From contig SCFE01000024.1 in NCBI GenBank assembly GCA_004352715.1, positions 182,184 to 246,183 on the forward strand: 64,000 nucleotides of DNA, written 5' to 3'. Made by a program: the position numbers and the translations under genes. This document shows positions 22,950-34,614 of this stretch, piece by piece. Each line of letters opens with the position of its first letter. The first letter of the stretch is position 1. The DNA is from Hofstenia miamia. Its lineage: Eukaryota > Xenacoelomorpha > Acoela. The notes below the pieces were generated by a model, which saw only the letters and a program-made list of their open reading frames with translations, was not told the origin of the DNA and did not search any database.

Positions 22950-24884
22950 AATTTGACTATTCTTAATGCTTCAAAATATGTAATTGTTTTAAATTTCATG
23001 AGTTTATCATTTATATTGCTACGAACTTTGCTAAGTCCATGTATTGGTTTCATTTAAAAATCTTAAGTAAAAAGAAATTTTGCTGCACGAGGGCTAACTG
23101 TTTCATTGTATGCAAATTTTGCAGTAAAAAGTTAAGATTCATGAATTACATCACTATTTACATGTACAACCTATTTACTTTAATTTATTAAAATGTGAAT
23201 TTTATTGATGATACACGTTTATCAACAAAATATTTTTGCCTGAAATTATTCAACAATTTTGTTTGGTTGGTTACTTCAAACTTGGCTCAATTCATCTTGA
23301 TAAATTGTATCACTGTTTGTAGTAAATTAGTGCATGTGTATTTTCCATAAAAGCCTGTTGTTGAGCACAGCTGTTTCAGAATTGTTGCATCAACTTAATG
23401 CTTGTGTTTCATTGTAATGGTGTCAATATTTCTACTGAAGGGTAAAATTACTTTATCTGTCTGCGAATTCTGGAAGTCATGTGTTATTAAGCAAAGAAAA
23501 TTTAGTTTCAAATTCATTGAATACCTTGATATCAGTACCATTTTTTTAAAAAATCGGGCACGTGATAACGCTATTCTAGTGAATAGCATAAACCGATAAT
23601 AATCTAAGATCGTAAATTACTTTGTTCCATACATTAAATTACATCAGAAGATTGAGAATGACCTAAATCTTTTATGAAATCACGAAACAAAATAACCGGT
23701 TATATTTCAATGATTTTTTAATGTATGCATCGCCAAAAATCAACTGGGTAATGATCTGGTAGAAGGTTTCCGACTGATGTGTCTCTCAATTTCGTCTTTG
23801 GGTTTTATTTCACTTATTCTGCCATATGGGACGGCGTGCCTCCTCTGCGACAGACTTTGTGTGACATGAGTCTTCAACATATTCGGGTGTCATAGAATAA
23901 AAAAGGAGGGATCAACTTGATTCCGCCCACGCTCTACTTTCTAAGGGTGAGCAATGATTCGATTATATTATCTCATTTGACGCAATTATTTGTATAGACA
24001 CAATCGTTTGACTGCCCCTCAGCTGTTTGTAACGCAGAAGTAGCATAGTGAATATCAATTTCAAATTGTTGAAGAAAGAATTCCAAACGCTGTATATTTG
24101 ATTTCTTGGACGCGTCGGGGCGATAAGGTTTCATTTCTAAGTATTAACTCAAAATGTGCACTACTACAGATTGCATGAGGTTGTTTTGAATTGAGCGTAA
24201 CTAACGATGATTTCACTGGGGAAATTGAACTATCCTTGCCTCAGTGAGTGGTGAGGATGGACGGCTCTTCTAATTCTTCTCAATACAAAGTATGCGCAAT
24301 GCTTGAACGGTGGAGTCATTGCATTTGTAATATATTTTTACCAACTGAGAATGCATTTTCAAATCCATTTTGAAATTGAGAAATATGACTTCGTTTATGT
24401 CGTTAAATTACAGCTGTATATATTTCAATATTGATGTAGCTAAAACAAAATTACAATTGTACACATGTATTAATGCATGTCTAAATGAATGCAGTTTAGT
24501 ATTTTTCATGACTATAGCCACTCTGTATTTTATGAAATTGTCTAAGATATCAAAGCATTTCTAAATTGCATGTAGATTGCATATTGGGATCTTTTGAATA
24601 TGGTAGTTGGGTCGCAAGTTTGGGAAATATATGAAGATTATGAACATACTTATTTATGTAACAAAGCCCAATAAATCTATTGCTCGTTTAGCATTTAAAA
24701 TTTGGTATTCCTACCAATTTCAAACATTGATATAATTTGTACTTGACAATAGCAGCAAAACTGATACTGAATGCAATAGGACTTCCATAACGGTTTAAAA
24801 AGCGCTTCATAGTTCATATGAAATAGCGTAGATTCGTAGCTTTGAACATTTTTTCTAATCAGTCAACTGAATGGTAATATTTAG
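22950..24884. other. Inter-exon DNA, no exon seen
   Basis: Presumed 3' UTR of exon A plus intron. Overlapping ORFs on both strands at 23395-23599 have no motif. Confidence 0.4.
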
Positions 24885-25075
24885 AGGTAAAGCGATATCG
24901 TTGTCCATTGTGTAGCTACAGTTCTAATTCCCTTCAGCATATTACATATCACAATTCGTGTCGTCATTCGGATGCTCGACCATTTATCTGTCCGCTCTGC
25001 GAAGCAGATTTTAAGCTCAAATCGCATCTTAACGCACACCTCAAACGCCATTCTAGGACTTCTTCTAATTGTTAA
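24885..25075 (+). CDS. Alternative terminal C2H2 zinc-finger exon B
   Basis: Acceptor ATATTTAG, two-base entry, 62 codons to TAA. Finger 1 is CPLCSYSSNSLQHITYH with the second His in CRH, the linker is SDARPFIC, finger 2 is CPLCEADFKLKSHLNAH...H, and the tail is SRTSSNC. It was not among the longer ORFs because no ATG lies in the exon. It has the same architecture and phase as exons A and C but is clearly diverged. Confidence 0.75.
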
Positions 25076-25520
25076 AATGCATTTGTGTTTTCTATAATAA
25101 ATTTTTCGACTTTATGATCACTCTTACGTTTTATTGTTCGTTAGCTTCTTAAACTATATTATATATAATGTAATGAATGTATTCGCCTATATTTCTTGAG
25201 AGCTTTCTGTATAATAGCAAAGCCTTCTAGAAGGCTTTATAATAGTTACTTTACAATTTTCTATATTTCCTTGAAATGTTTTTGCTTTGGTGGTCGATCC
25301 CTAGCCATTAGTCCCAGAAAGTTGAATGTGAATGAAACCAGGGATTTTTGCAATACTTTCTAAAATGGCATTTCTAGCTGTTTTACATTCACTGATGTAC
25401 CACGATACCTTTGTTTATAAAATGATAAGTTATGGAATTTATAAGTCCAAAATTATATTTCCGTTCTGTAGCAATGCTTAATTTCTGGTTTTTGATGTGC
25501 ATTGAAATCTTCGTATTTAG

Positions 25521-25690
25521 GACTAAAACGTCACTGTTGTCATCTTTGCTCTTACGGTACGAACTTTTCGACGCACATCAAATACCACTATTCTTCCCGC
25601 CATTCTGATGCCCGGCCCTTCATCTGTCCACATTGTAACGCATCGTTCAAATTGAAATCACATCTTCGCACACATAGCAAGCGTCATTGA
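25521..25690 (+). CDS. Alternative terminal C2H2 zinc-finger exon C
   Basis: Acceptor CGTATTTAG, two-base entry, 55 codons to TGA. Fingers are CCHLC...HIKYH and CPHCNASFKLKSHL RTH, ending SKRH. It is the nearest relative of exon A; differences are mostly silent plus a few conservative changes (for example Val/Ile before the second finger), suggesting duplication followed by selection on the protein. Confidence 0.75.
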
Positions 25691-26150
25691 ATTTCGACTG
25701 TTTTTGTCTTTTTATCGAAATTGTAGTGTTTGGCATTTTTTAATTTAAGTAATTTTCTATTTATTCAATTTATCCAAATTATTTCATCAAAATAAATTCG
25801 GCCATTACCAATTCAATTATCTTCACTTTCTTCGAAATCCAACTTCATTTTACTGTCTTAATATAATGCTGTCTTTGTTATAACTTGGCCTGGATATATC
25901 TTTAATTTTTTCTTTTGAAACAGGATAGATATCTGATGCTTTTACTGCAACAATCAAATGTTTTTCTTGACCAGGAATACATAATTATTTTTTAGGATTA
26001 GTTGAAATTTTATTTTTATGTATATTTTTGAACATACTATATAATATATTAATGATTTTTTGAAATGATTTTCAAAATCATATATGATTAAGACTGCACG
26101 GACTCAACTTTTGGCTTTAGAGAACTTTGGTTTCTCTTGTGTCAGAACTT
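25691..26150. other. Presumed 3' UTR and intron after exon C
   Basis: Nothing further is recognised in this AT-rich stretch. Confidence 0.4.
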
Positions 26151-26153
26151 GTT

Positions 26154-26370
26154 TAGCTTGGCTCAGCAAACGCGGGCTTTGCATTGCAGATTGATCCCCT
26201 TTAATTCTTCATATTCACATGTTACGCCAATTTCAGCTAGAAAATATTTCATTAAAACTAACTCAACTGATTCCCCATCTTTCAGGATTTCGGGTTGTTT
26301 TTCAGCAGATAGTTTAATCCTGTTCAAAAGTGTACCTTCAAAATATGTTTACAACAGATAGTCCAAAAAT
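26154..26370 (+). pseudogene. Possible decayed zinc-finger terminal exon
   Basis: After the acceptor-like GTTTAG the sequence shows scattered resemblance to exons A-C: KRG..LC at the start, then in a shifted frame HCRL...SSYSH and, further on, SPSFRISGCFSADS where the functional exons have RPFICPHCNASFKLKS. Zinc-binding cysteines and histidines are largely lost and the frame is broken. The resemblance is weak and could be chance. Confidence 0.3.
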
Positions 26371-28478
26371 TGTAAATACTATGACTGATTACAGCTAATT
26401 AAGAGAATAAAAATCAATATATTCCTATTTCGGTTGTACTTTCTTACCAAATTGTGGGCTGAGTTGGAAATCTGCATTTCAGTATCGTTATTTTCAATTG
26501 ATCTATTAAAAGCCAATGATCACCAAATTGCTGCATAATCTTGCTAGTAGATCATAGAATGAGTTTGGACGTCCATGCACATTCACAAATATTGGGTTAT
26601 TGATTACAATGAATCTCTCATTTTGCAGCAGCGCAGTGCCACATTTTCATTACAACATGGTAGTTTTTATATGTTTATGGAGAACGAAATGCCAAGTCAC
26701 CAATTAAAATCAATTAAAAAGTACAATTTGGCAATGGCGAAAGCTGCAGACGAATCCCAGCCATCTCTCTAGCATCTCCCTGCAGCACAACAACGTGAAG
26801 CCAAATGTGTCCTTTTTACTCTGCAGATTGTAATTTGTGAACCCGTTCGCTCCTCTCAACCGGGAACATAACTCAAAACAGCCATCTACACATCGTATAA
26901 GGAGGTACTTATTACTGCGACGTACGCTTTTGAAGCCATTTATGAAAACTCTTCGATAGTGTAAGTTGAAAGTTAAAAACTCATCCCTATTATTTCTCAC
27001 GGGAACTATGTAATTTGAAAATACAGTCGTTTATGCAACTGCTTTGTATATTAATATGTGACAACCAACTCTATGTATTTATTAAATACGCTATGTACAT
27101 TTTTATTATTAGCAGATAAATGGCTAACACATCGATTAAAATTTTTACTCTTACAAACTGGAAGTGTTTTATAATGTCAAACACCCCTTCCTATCGAAGA
27201 CGTGAAATAGACACTAAGGTGTCTTAAAGTTATTATTTGGGCTACTGTTATTAGAGCTGCAAGTTGAGTAAAATCGTGTGTGCCAGAACAATTGGTTATG
27301 AATGTATTATAGTTTCCATAAAATATCTTATCATTTTTTGTTTATGGTGTGTATTTAATTTCGTGTGGTCATTGATTGGATCTCGCTCGTTAAGCCATTT
27401 AACGCAATCAAAATAGGTGACTTTATTAAAGAATAGTAATAATTTTGTCAGTGAGTACTAATACTACTGATGCCTACATAACATGTCTTCCAGTAGTGTT
27501 ATCAAAAATTACGTTAGTTTTCTAAGATTGTTCAAGTTTATCTATTTGACTTTCGTGTACATGTATCATCTAAATAGTAATCATTTTACTTACATATTGA
27601 TGTTAATTGATCTCTTCATTAGATTTTCTCTAATAGTAATTTGACACTGTTAAATTCTATAGTTCCAAGTGCCTCGGATTAGTCTTACGCTGCCGTAAAG
27701 TAAACTAGAAAATTTTATAAAGGGATTTTGTATCACTTTCCTAAATATCTCGTGCACTGCCGTAAAGTAAGACACAAAGAGCTTAGAGAAAGCTAAATTT
27801 ATAATTGTAATTTTAAATCATTAGGATATATTTTAATTCAGCAATAATATGCATGCATATTGTCCAACCTATTTCCATCCGTCGACGGGATTTCGGACGA
27901 AAGTTTAGGAATTTCCAAAGTGAAGGAAACAACTAACATTATGATATTCAATCAAAACTATTTTTTTATAATCTAGGATCGATGAGGATGCTTACAAAAA
28001 ATCTTTTGAAAATATAAATCAATAGTTCAATTCTAGCGCACAATGTGATAGGGTAATTTTGAAATATTTGGAATTCCTAAAAAGTGTTTTCTTGTCTTAA
28101 TTGGTCTAGTAACAAATGTTGTATCTCGGGTTTTAGTGCATAGGTGAATGATAAGCAACCTACATATTCCTCAATGATTTAATGCAAATTGACATATTGC
28201 GGATGGATAGATTAATACACTATTTCGGTTCATTTCTGCATTGTATATGAAAGGACACCATTTGATTAAAAGCAAGACTATCTATAGAATATTATACTAT
28301 TATAATCACTAATATAAAATATACACAATAGTAGGTTGAGTATTTTGCAGCCATCCAACCGTAATTTTTATTCTCGATTTTCTGTTTTACACGCATATTT
28401 AACTTTTTTATTGATTCACAGAATAATTTTTAAGGTTCAGGTCCTAAGTTAAATTCGGAATAAATTTTTTATATTTAG
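26371..28478. other. Inter-exon DNA, no exon seen
   Basis: No zinc-finger exon recognised. ORFs at 26575-26772 (plus) and 26710-27000 (minus) overlap each other and have no motif I recognise. A 14-base motif CTGCCGTAAAGTAA occurs twice, near 27690 and 27758. Confidence 0.4.
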
Positions 28479-28579
28479 CTCGAGTAAAAGCCCATCTTTG
28501 TCCTTACTGTCGTTATACATCTTCACGAAAGCATAACCTTTTACGGCACATGCGCGCCCGACATCAAATATTTCTTTGA
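28479..28579 (+). CDS. Alternative terminal C2H2 zinc-finger exon D (single finger)
   Basis: Acceptor ATATTTAG, two-base entry, 32 codons to TGA. It holds one finger, CPYCRYTSSRKHNLLRHMRARH, with the start RVKAHL as in the other exons, and ends QIFL. It lacks the second finger of the sister exons, so the isoform would bind with one finger or act differently. Alternatively the second finger is in a further exon, but a stop follows directly. Confidence 0.65.
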
Positions 28580-31500
28580 CCAAAAGCGGTAAATATTTTT
28601 ATGTAAAATTGTTGTAATTTTTATATTGCTTCTGATGTTTGGGCCGCGTTTAACTCATGAAATTTAATATTCGAATTTCACCTGAACTATGCTGACATCA
28701 AGTCGGTAAACCTTGTCCTTTCTTTCATTAAAAAATATTATATGCTCGTCAAGTTTGTTTTCGAGAGATGTGAAACTAGTTTTACACAAAATATGAAGTT
28801 TGTAAGTGCTTGCATTATGCAATGCTGAAATCTTAGTTTTGCTCTAGCTATCAAAATCTTCCCAAATTTTGCCGCCCTTTCGATCTTTTAAAAATATATT
28901 CTCGGTGTTAATTTTTGTTTGGAGAATGAAAATTGTCAATTTTTATTGAAGGCTTTCTACGTGTATAGGTAAAGCATGCATATTAGTCTTTTCACTGTTT
29001 TAGTGTATTGGTTCATAGGCTGTATTATTACAAAAACATTATCGCTCTTCTGACCTTTTTATTTGCAATTTTCCAATTTTGAATTTGTTTTATACCTTAT
29101 CGTTTATAAACTAACCAGGCATAGCTTTTGTTTAAATAAATAAAAGGAGATTATAAGTCTAATTCAAAATTGCAATATAGAACTTTGCAGGGTCACAATC
29201 TTATAGGTAGTTTTGTGAATATGACGGAGAACAAACCTTAGAAAATGACCGAGAGAAGTTTAGGCAGTCCAACATCTTAAAGCAAGAAGCAATTTATTCA
29301 GAAAAGGCCTTGAGATACAAAGACATGGGCAAAGATTACGGAATGTAGGGAGATTTTTTTATTAGGAAATACAGCTTAAGATTTGATGTAAAAATGATTA
29401 TATTTTAATAGGAGAAGAGCAATTTTGAAACCAAAAACGAAAAATGCTAAAGCCATAAGACTGAAAGGTTGGTAGGCTAGTTCAGTGTTTCTAGACATTA
29501 CCAGGGATTTGAAATAGTAACATTTACAAGAATGTAACTTTACTGTGAGAAATATGTGTGGATTAAAAACGGGAACTAAAAATTATAATGCTAAGACTCG
29601 TGCGCTGGGCTTTAATGGGATAGGAACATCATTTAAACATTTTCTGTTAGGAAATGAATGTAAGAGCTCGAAATTTAGATTTATTAAATGATTTCCCATT
29701 AAAAGAAAGCCACACGGTAGCAGATGATTTCATCGACATTAACAAATCATCGCGTTACTCCCCATCGAACCGTAGAGATTACATTAGTTTTCTGAAAGAG
29801 CAAATTGGGTACTATAGTGAGATCTCCGAAGGTGATACAAACGCTGAATTGGATTTAGGTAATTGTCGAGGCCCTGTTTATGTTCAAGATAGTTCGTAAG
29901 TAAACAACTAACTCTATCAAAATGTGGATAGGCAATCAATTTGATTTACACCACATGAAACAATTTGATTGTCTTACAACCTTAACAAATAACATTAACA
30001 TTTTACAAAAGAGATTATTTTGAGGATATTTACTAAAAAATCTGAAAAAATGTGCCTAATTCCTTGAAATCTTGCCAAGGATTATTTGGAGAAAACTTTT
30101 CAGAGAATTTATACAAATAGAAGAATTTCAAGAAGCGATTTAAACGAATTGTAGTCGATCGTCGAGATTTTAAGAAAAAACATACTGTTCCTTAGGTGGC
30201 ATAATGAAAAACTAGGTATCGCAAACCTGCGGTGTGGACGTAGCAGATCAGTTAGAATAGGAAAAATAAAGAATGTGACCAGAGGTGACCGTCGATAACG
30301 GCTTAAATAGAATAGAAATTATCAAGAAATTTAATTTGGAGATGTTCTTACTAATCCTACGAGAATAGAACGTTTCACGGATTTCTAGGCTCCCTGTATT
30401 ACTATATTATAAATATTATTAGACGATTGGAACGATTGAATGCCATCGAAAATAGCATGTCTGACCTTGGTAAGGAGGGAGAGGACAAATACTATTCTAA
30501 ATAGAGGTATGCAATTGAGTGACTTTGCTACAGCAATACTCGCAAGAAGAATAATAATCAACATCTAAAAAGTTAGAATAATATACATAGGTGGATGTGA
30601 TAGTCAATTAGAAGAACCAAGAATAAAGGGATTTAATCATATATCACTTGAAAACAAAAATCTTAATAGCAAAGAGATTCTGATAACATAATGGCAGTCG
30701 AATTCAGAGGCAAGCCGAGATCTGAGGGTACTATAGCGATTATAATAAAATTGAATATCGTGTATGGGTATTTGGGGTATGCCAAATCCTTAGAACTTTA
30801 TTTGTTTTGACATGGTCGCGTTGTAGACGAACGTCCTCTTTTCACCTAACCTCAGAATCAATTTTAACTACATTATTTACAAGAAAAGGTGTTAGTGTGC
30901 CTTCCCATTGAAAATTGTCGTTTCGGTTGATGTTTTAGATACGATATAACTGATTGTTAATATTAATTATGTACATCGTCATGTAATTATCACATCATTG
31001 TTGTACTGAATTTAATGCATGTATTTCATAACTGAAGCCATCAGTTATTTTGACGTCATATCAATAGAAAATCATTTGAAGAACATTATCAAGAACAAAA
31101 CACGAGGAATTGTTTATGGAATAGCTGTATGAGAAGAAAATATATATGTATATTTCTTTCAAAAAAGTAGAAATGCTAATGACCAAGGGGATGTTCAGTA
31201 TAAAGCACTCGTTTAATGAATCAAATCCTTAAAAATCTAATAATATTGAAGACACTATTCTGCAGTACTATGCAATTTCCGTATCAACACATTCTGTGAC
31301 TGTGCTTATAGAGTTTAAGTGCACCCATTGTGGTGGTCCAAGGACTACAACGAATTTATGGATTCTTTGAAATCAGATAGAAAAGTGATAGGCATTCTGC
31401 TCCATACTATCAAAAATAGTTTTTCCGTGAGAAATCGATATTGAACTTTTGGAACTGAGTGTCAACCTTCTCAACAATATTGCAGCCCTCGGAGTAACAG

Positions 31501-34408
31501 TGAGCAAATATCAAGTTTGTTTAATACTCGAAGAACTCCATTTGTATCGACACATGTCAGATGCAATAATGGTATTCCAACTTATAAATCATATAAAAAC
31601 CTTAATAGACCAGCAATCCTTTCTTATATATTTACCAGATACCTAAATCTTTGTCATCTGACTCGTAAATTTTCTTATTTGCCTTTTAAGAACATCATAT
31701 ATTTAAGATGAACCTAAGATCGTATATGCTTACCCGCTTCAACTTGTTTGATCTTTAGCAACCGTGTAATTGGTTTCTGTATAGCAATAGTGCAAATTGT
31801 CTCTGAAATCTTCACAGTATTCATGATATTATCATGCAGATGCTATAATTCTATTTTGTGTTTTGTACCTAACTTTCGGTAATTGAAGTGATTTATTATT
31901 ATTGTTATCATTGTCAACTGATATTCGTGCTGCTGCGAATACTATGTTCAAATAGACATTTTATCTAAAATGTTATTAAACAAGTGTTGTTAACCAGAAA
32001 TATCCTCAGAAAGTTTATTGTATTTCAAAATGTATTCAAGTAGTTGGGTTTGCCTAATTTTTTTGGACATACTATAATACCATTTCTAATAAAATAATTT
32101 CAATGGTTTGCTATTGATCGGAAAAATTTTATTTTCTGGTGTCGGATATTTCATTTTTTGTTACAAATAGTTGAAGAATTCTTTTGTAAATACGGATTTA
32201 CTTGGGAGTTCTTGTCCACCGTCTTCATCATTTAATAGTTGATTTCTTCGATTTTTAATATTTTCGTTATCAAGTCTAACTTCTCGATTGATCTTTTCTT
32301 GCACGTCATTAATGAGATCTCAACTACAAATCTTGATTGAGCGGTTTGTAATCCTATTGGCAACAGTAAAATCTAGAAGCATCAAGCGACGCAATTTCAT
32401 GTATTCCAGTTGATCTCGTCTCTACAACACCCATACAATGACATTTTTAAGCATATTAATCTATAATCTAGGCAGAGATTAAGCGTCTAATTTTTAATGC
32501 AATCAATTGGAATGTTGCTCAAATAAGTGTTCTCCTGAACTTATACAAATTTATCTCATAGGATACGGAATGAGATTAATTCTAAACTTCGACTATTTGT
32601 GAGATATCTAGATAATAAATGCATACACTGTATATGCATTTTATTTTTACACGTCAATTTTTTATATGCATTATATTCGGTTTCACTTAATTGCGAACTG
32701 TAACTGAATATTAATTGTAAATGCTACTAATCAATACTCATTGAAATTTGAGAAAAACCATCATCTGAGACTGAGATTTAATGACATTCTTAACTGCAGA
32801 ACTTTTATGCAATTTTCATGTGCATAAAGCATATAGTGAATCAAGTCCTCGTTTGAGTGTGACCATGGTACTAGCATGTGCGGATTCGGAGACGCTTGAG
32901 CAAGCGCTCAACATTAGCTAATTTTTGTTTTTTTATTCAATCAGTTTTGCTGACGTTATTGAAAGCGATAATTCAACCTACTAAACCAAGTGTGACGTAA
33001 GCTGAAGCTAATTCAGCACTTCAACTGTAACTGAATCTGGAATTAGTAAATCAATTCATTTGCTCACTTTTTTGAATTATACATACATTCTAAATGCAAA
33101 TTTCTTTGATGATTTTGTGCTTTTGGAAAAATCCCTTTATATATCAAAAATTGAATTCCAAAAATTGCCTACCGTATATTACTAGTCTTGTAGCTGACAT
33201 ACCTGTTTCTACAAATATTGCTTCATTATCAATTTTAAAACGACGGAATTTTTTGCGAGGTAGTTTCCCTCTGTATTTCTACTTTCAAATTTATTAATCT
33301 TAGAAATAGCATTTGATAAAAAATGTTCACTTTTTTCTTATGCTATCCTCACCAGTGTTGTAAATTTATGAAGGATTGAACTTTAGAAAAGCAATTAGCT
33401 GTTTTCTGCGGATGACAACCCCCATATTAGGGATCTTAATAACAGGATCCTTATTTAATAATTTCTGTTCAATATAGATTGTTTATTTTTTGTTTACATT
33501 CGGTGAAATATTATATACAAATCACTGATTCTCTGTTATACCACAAAATTTCGGGAAAATTAATTATTTTAATCTTTGCTAACAATTGCCGTATTCTTCA
33601 AAAAAAAGCAAAAGTAAAGTGAGAAAAATTATTTATCTTATGAAACATCATTTTACTGTGTAAAATGATTTCATAATTAATCCTAAATTGCATATTGTAT
33701 ATTTAAGAATGAAAGCCCATTTGCCGACATTTTGTTAAGTCCATTTAGAGATTTCAGAATGCTGTAATCTGTACACATGTATGAATAAGTGTGCTTCCCT
33801 GTTATGATGAAAATGTGTGATAGAAACTATTATTGTGCTTGAAGTAGATGAAAATATTAGCTTTTTCAAAAGAATATCCCTTTTTGCAAAAGCTTTCAAG
33901 TTCTTCCAGTGCCCCTGAGATTCAGATAATTAGCCTCAACTATTTTGTTTTTCATTAATTAACCAAGCAATTTCCATTCAGGTGCGCCGTAGGTAAACTC
34001 AGAAGTCGTCGACATACACGAGATGGACTTTTGACTTGGCGCAAAGATGCGCATGGACGAGAGGGAATTAAAGACGAAAATGAAGGAGAACACTTTTCTC
34101 TATGCAGTGCTGCTTTCAGCAAAATTGTTTACATTACTAATCACAAATTGTAAATATGAAGGGGTTATTCAGGATTAACCTAATTTTTCAAACTCGAAAA
34201 AAATGTTCAAATTTATATATAAAATCAAACTGAAAACATTTTTTAAACAGGCGAACGTTTTTTGCATCTATTTTTTCTATAATATTCACCCTCAGGCGTT
34301 TCTCGAAGAATTTACTTGTTTTTCACCTTGCTTTAGAAATGCGGTTTATGTGGAAGCATGTATAGTAATTATTGAGAATTGAGTTTTATATTTGTGCGTA
34401 TTGTTTAG
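28580..34408. other. Long inter-exon DNA, no recognised gene
   Basis: Presumed intron of the lola-like gene. The interval 29200-31700 is somewhat less AT-rich and contains an 81-codon polar ORF (29654-29899) with no recognised family; it may be the wreck of a mobile element, but no RT, integrase or transposase motif could be found. The rest is AT-rich without signal. Confidence 0.4.
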
Positions 34409-34614
34409 TTGTCAAACGCCATCAATGTCCTCAATGCTGCTATACGTCAATGAAACGCACGCATCTCAATGATCACATAAATTCCATTCACAGCGACAAA
34501 CGACCATTCGCTTGCCCATTTTGTGTGTGGCGATTCAAACTTAAATCCCACGTCCAACATCACGTTCGTACCATTCATAAAATGCCAGAATATCGTCACA
34601 ACCCTCGAAATTAG
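34409..34614 (+). CDS. Alternative terminal C2H2 zinc-finger exon E
   Basis: Acceptor TTGTTTAG, two-base entry, 67 codons to TAG. Finger 1 is CPQCCYTSMKRTHLNDHINSIH, the linker SDKRPFAC, finger 2 CPFCVWRFKLKSHVQHHVRTIH, with tail KMPEYRHNPRN. It has the same two-finger plan and conserved KRPF and FKLKSH elements as exons A-C but a longer tail. Confidence 0.75.

Noticed and set aside
26710-27000. Minus-strand ORF of 96 codons
   Set aside because: Cysteine- and arginine-containing, but no motif, splice context or repeat support; left as unexplained intron sequence.
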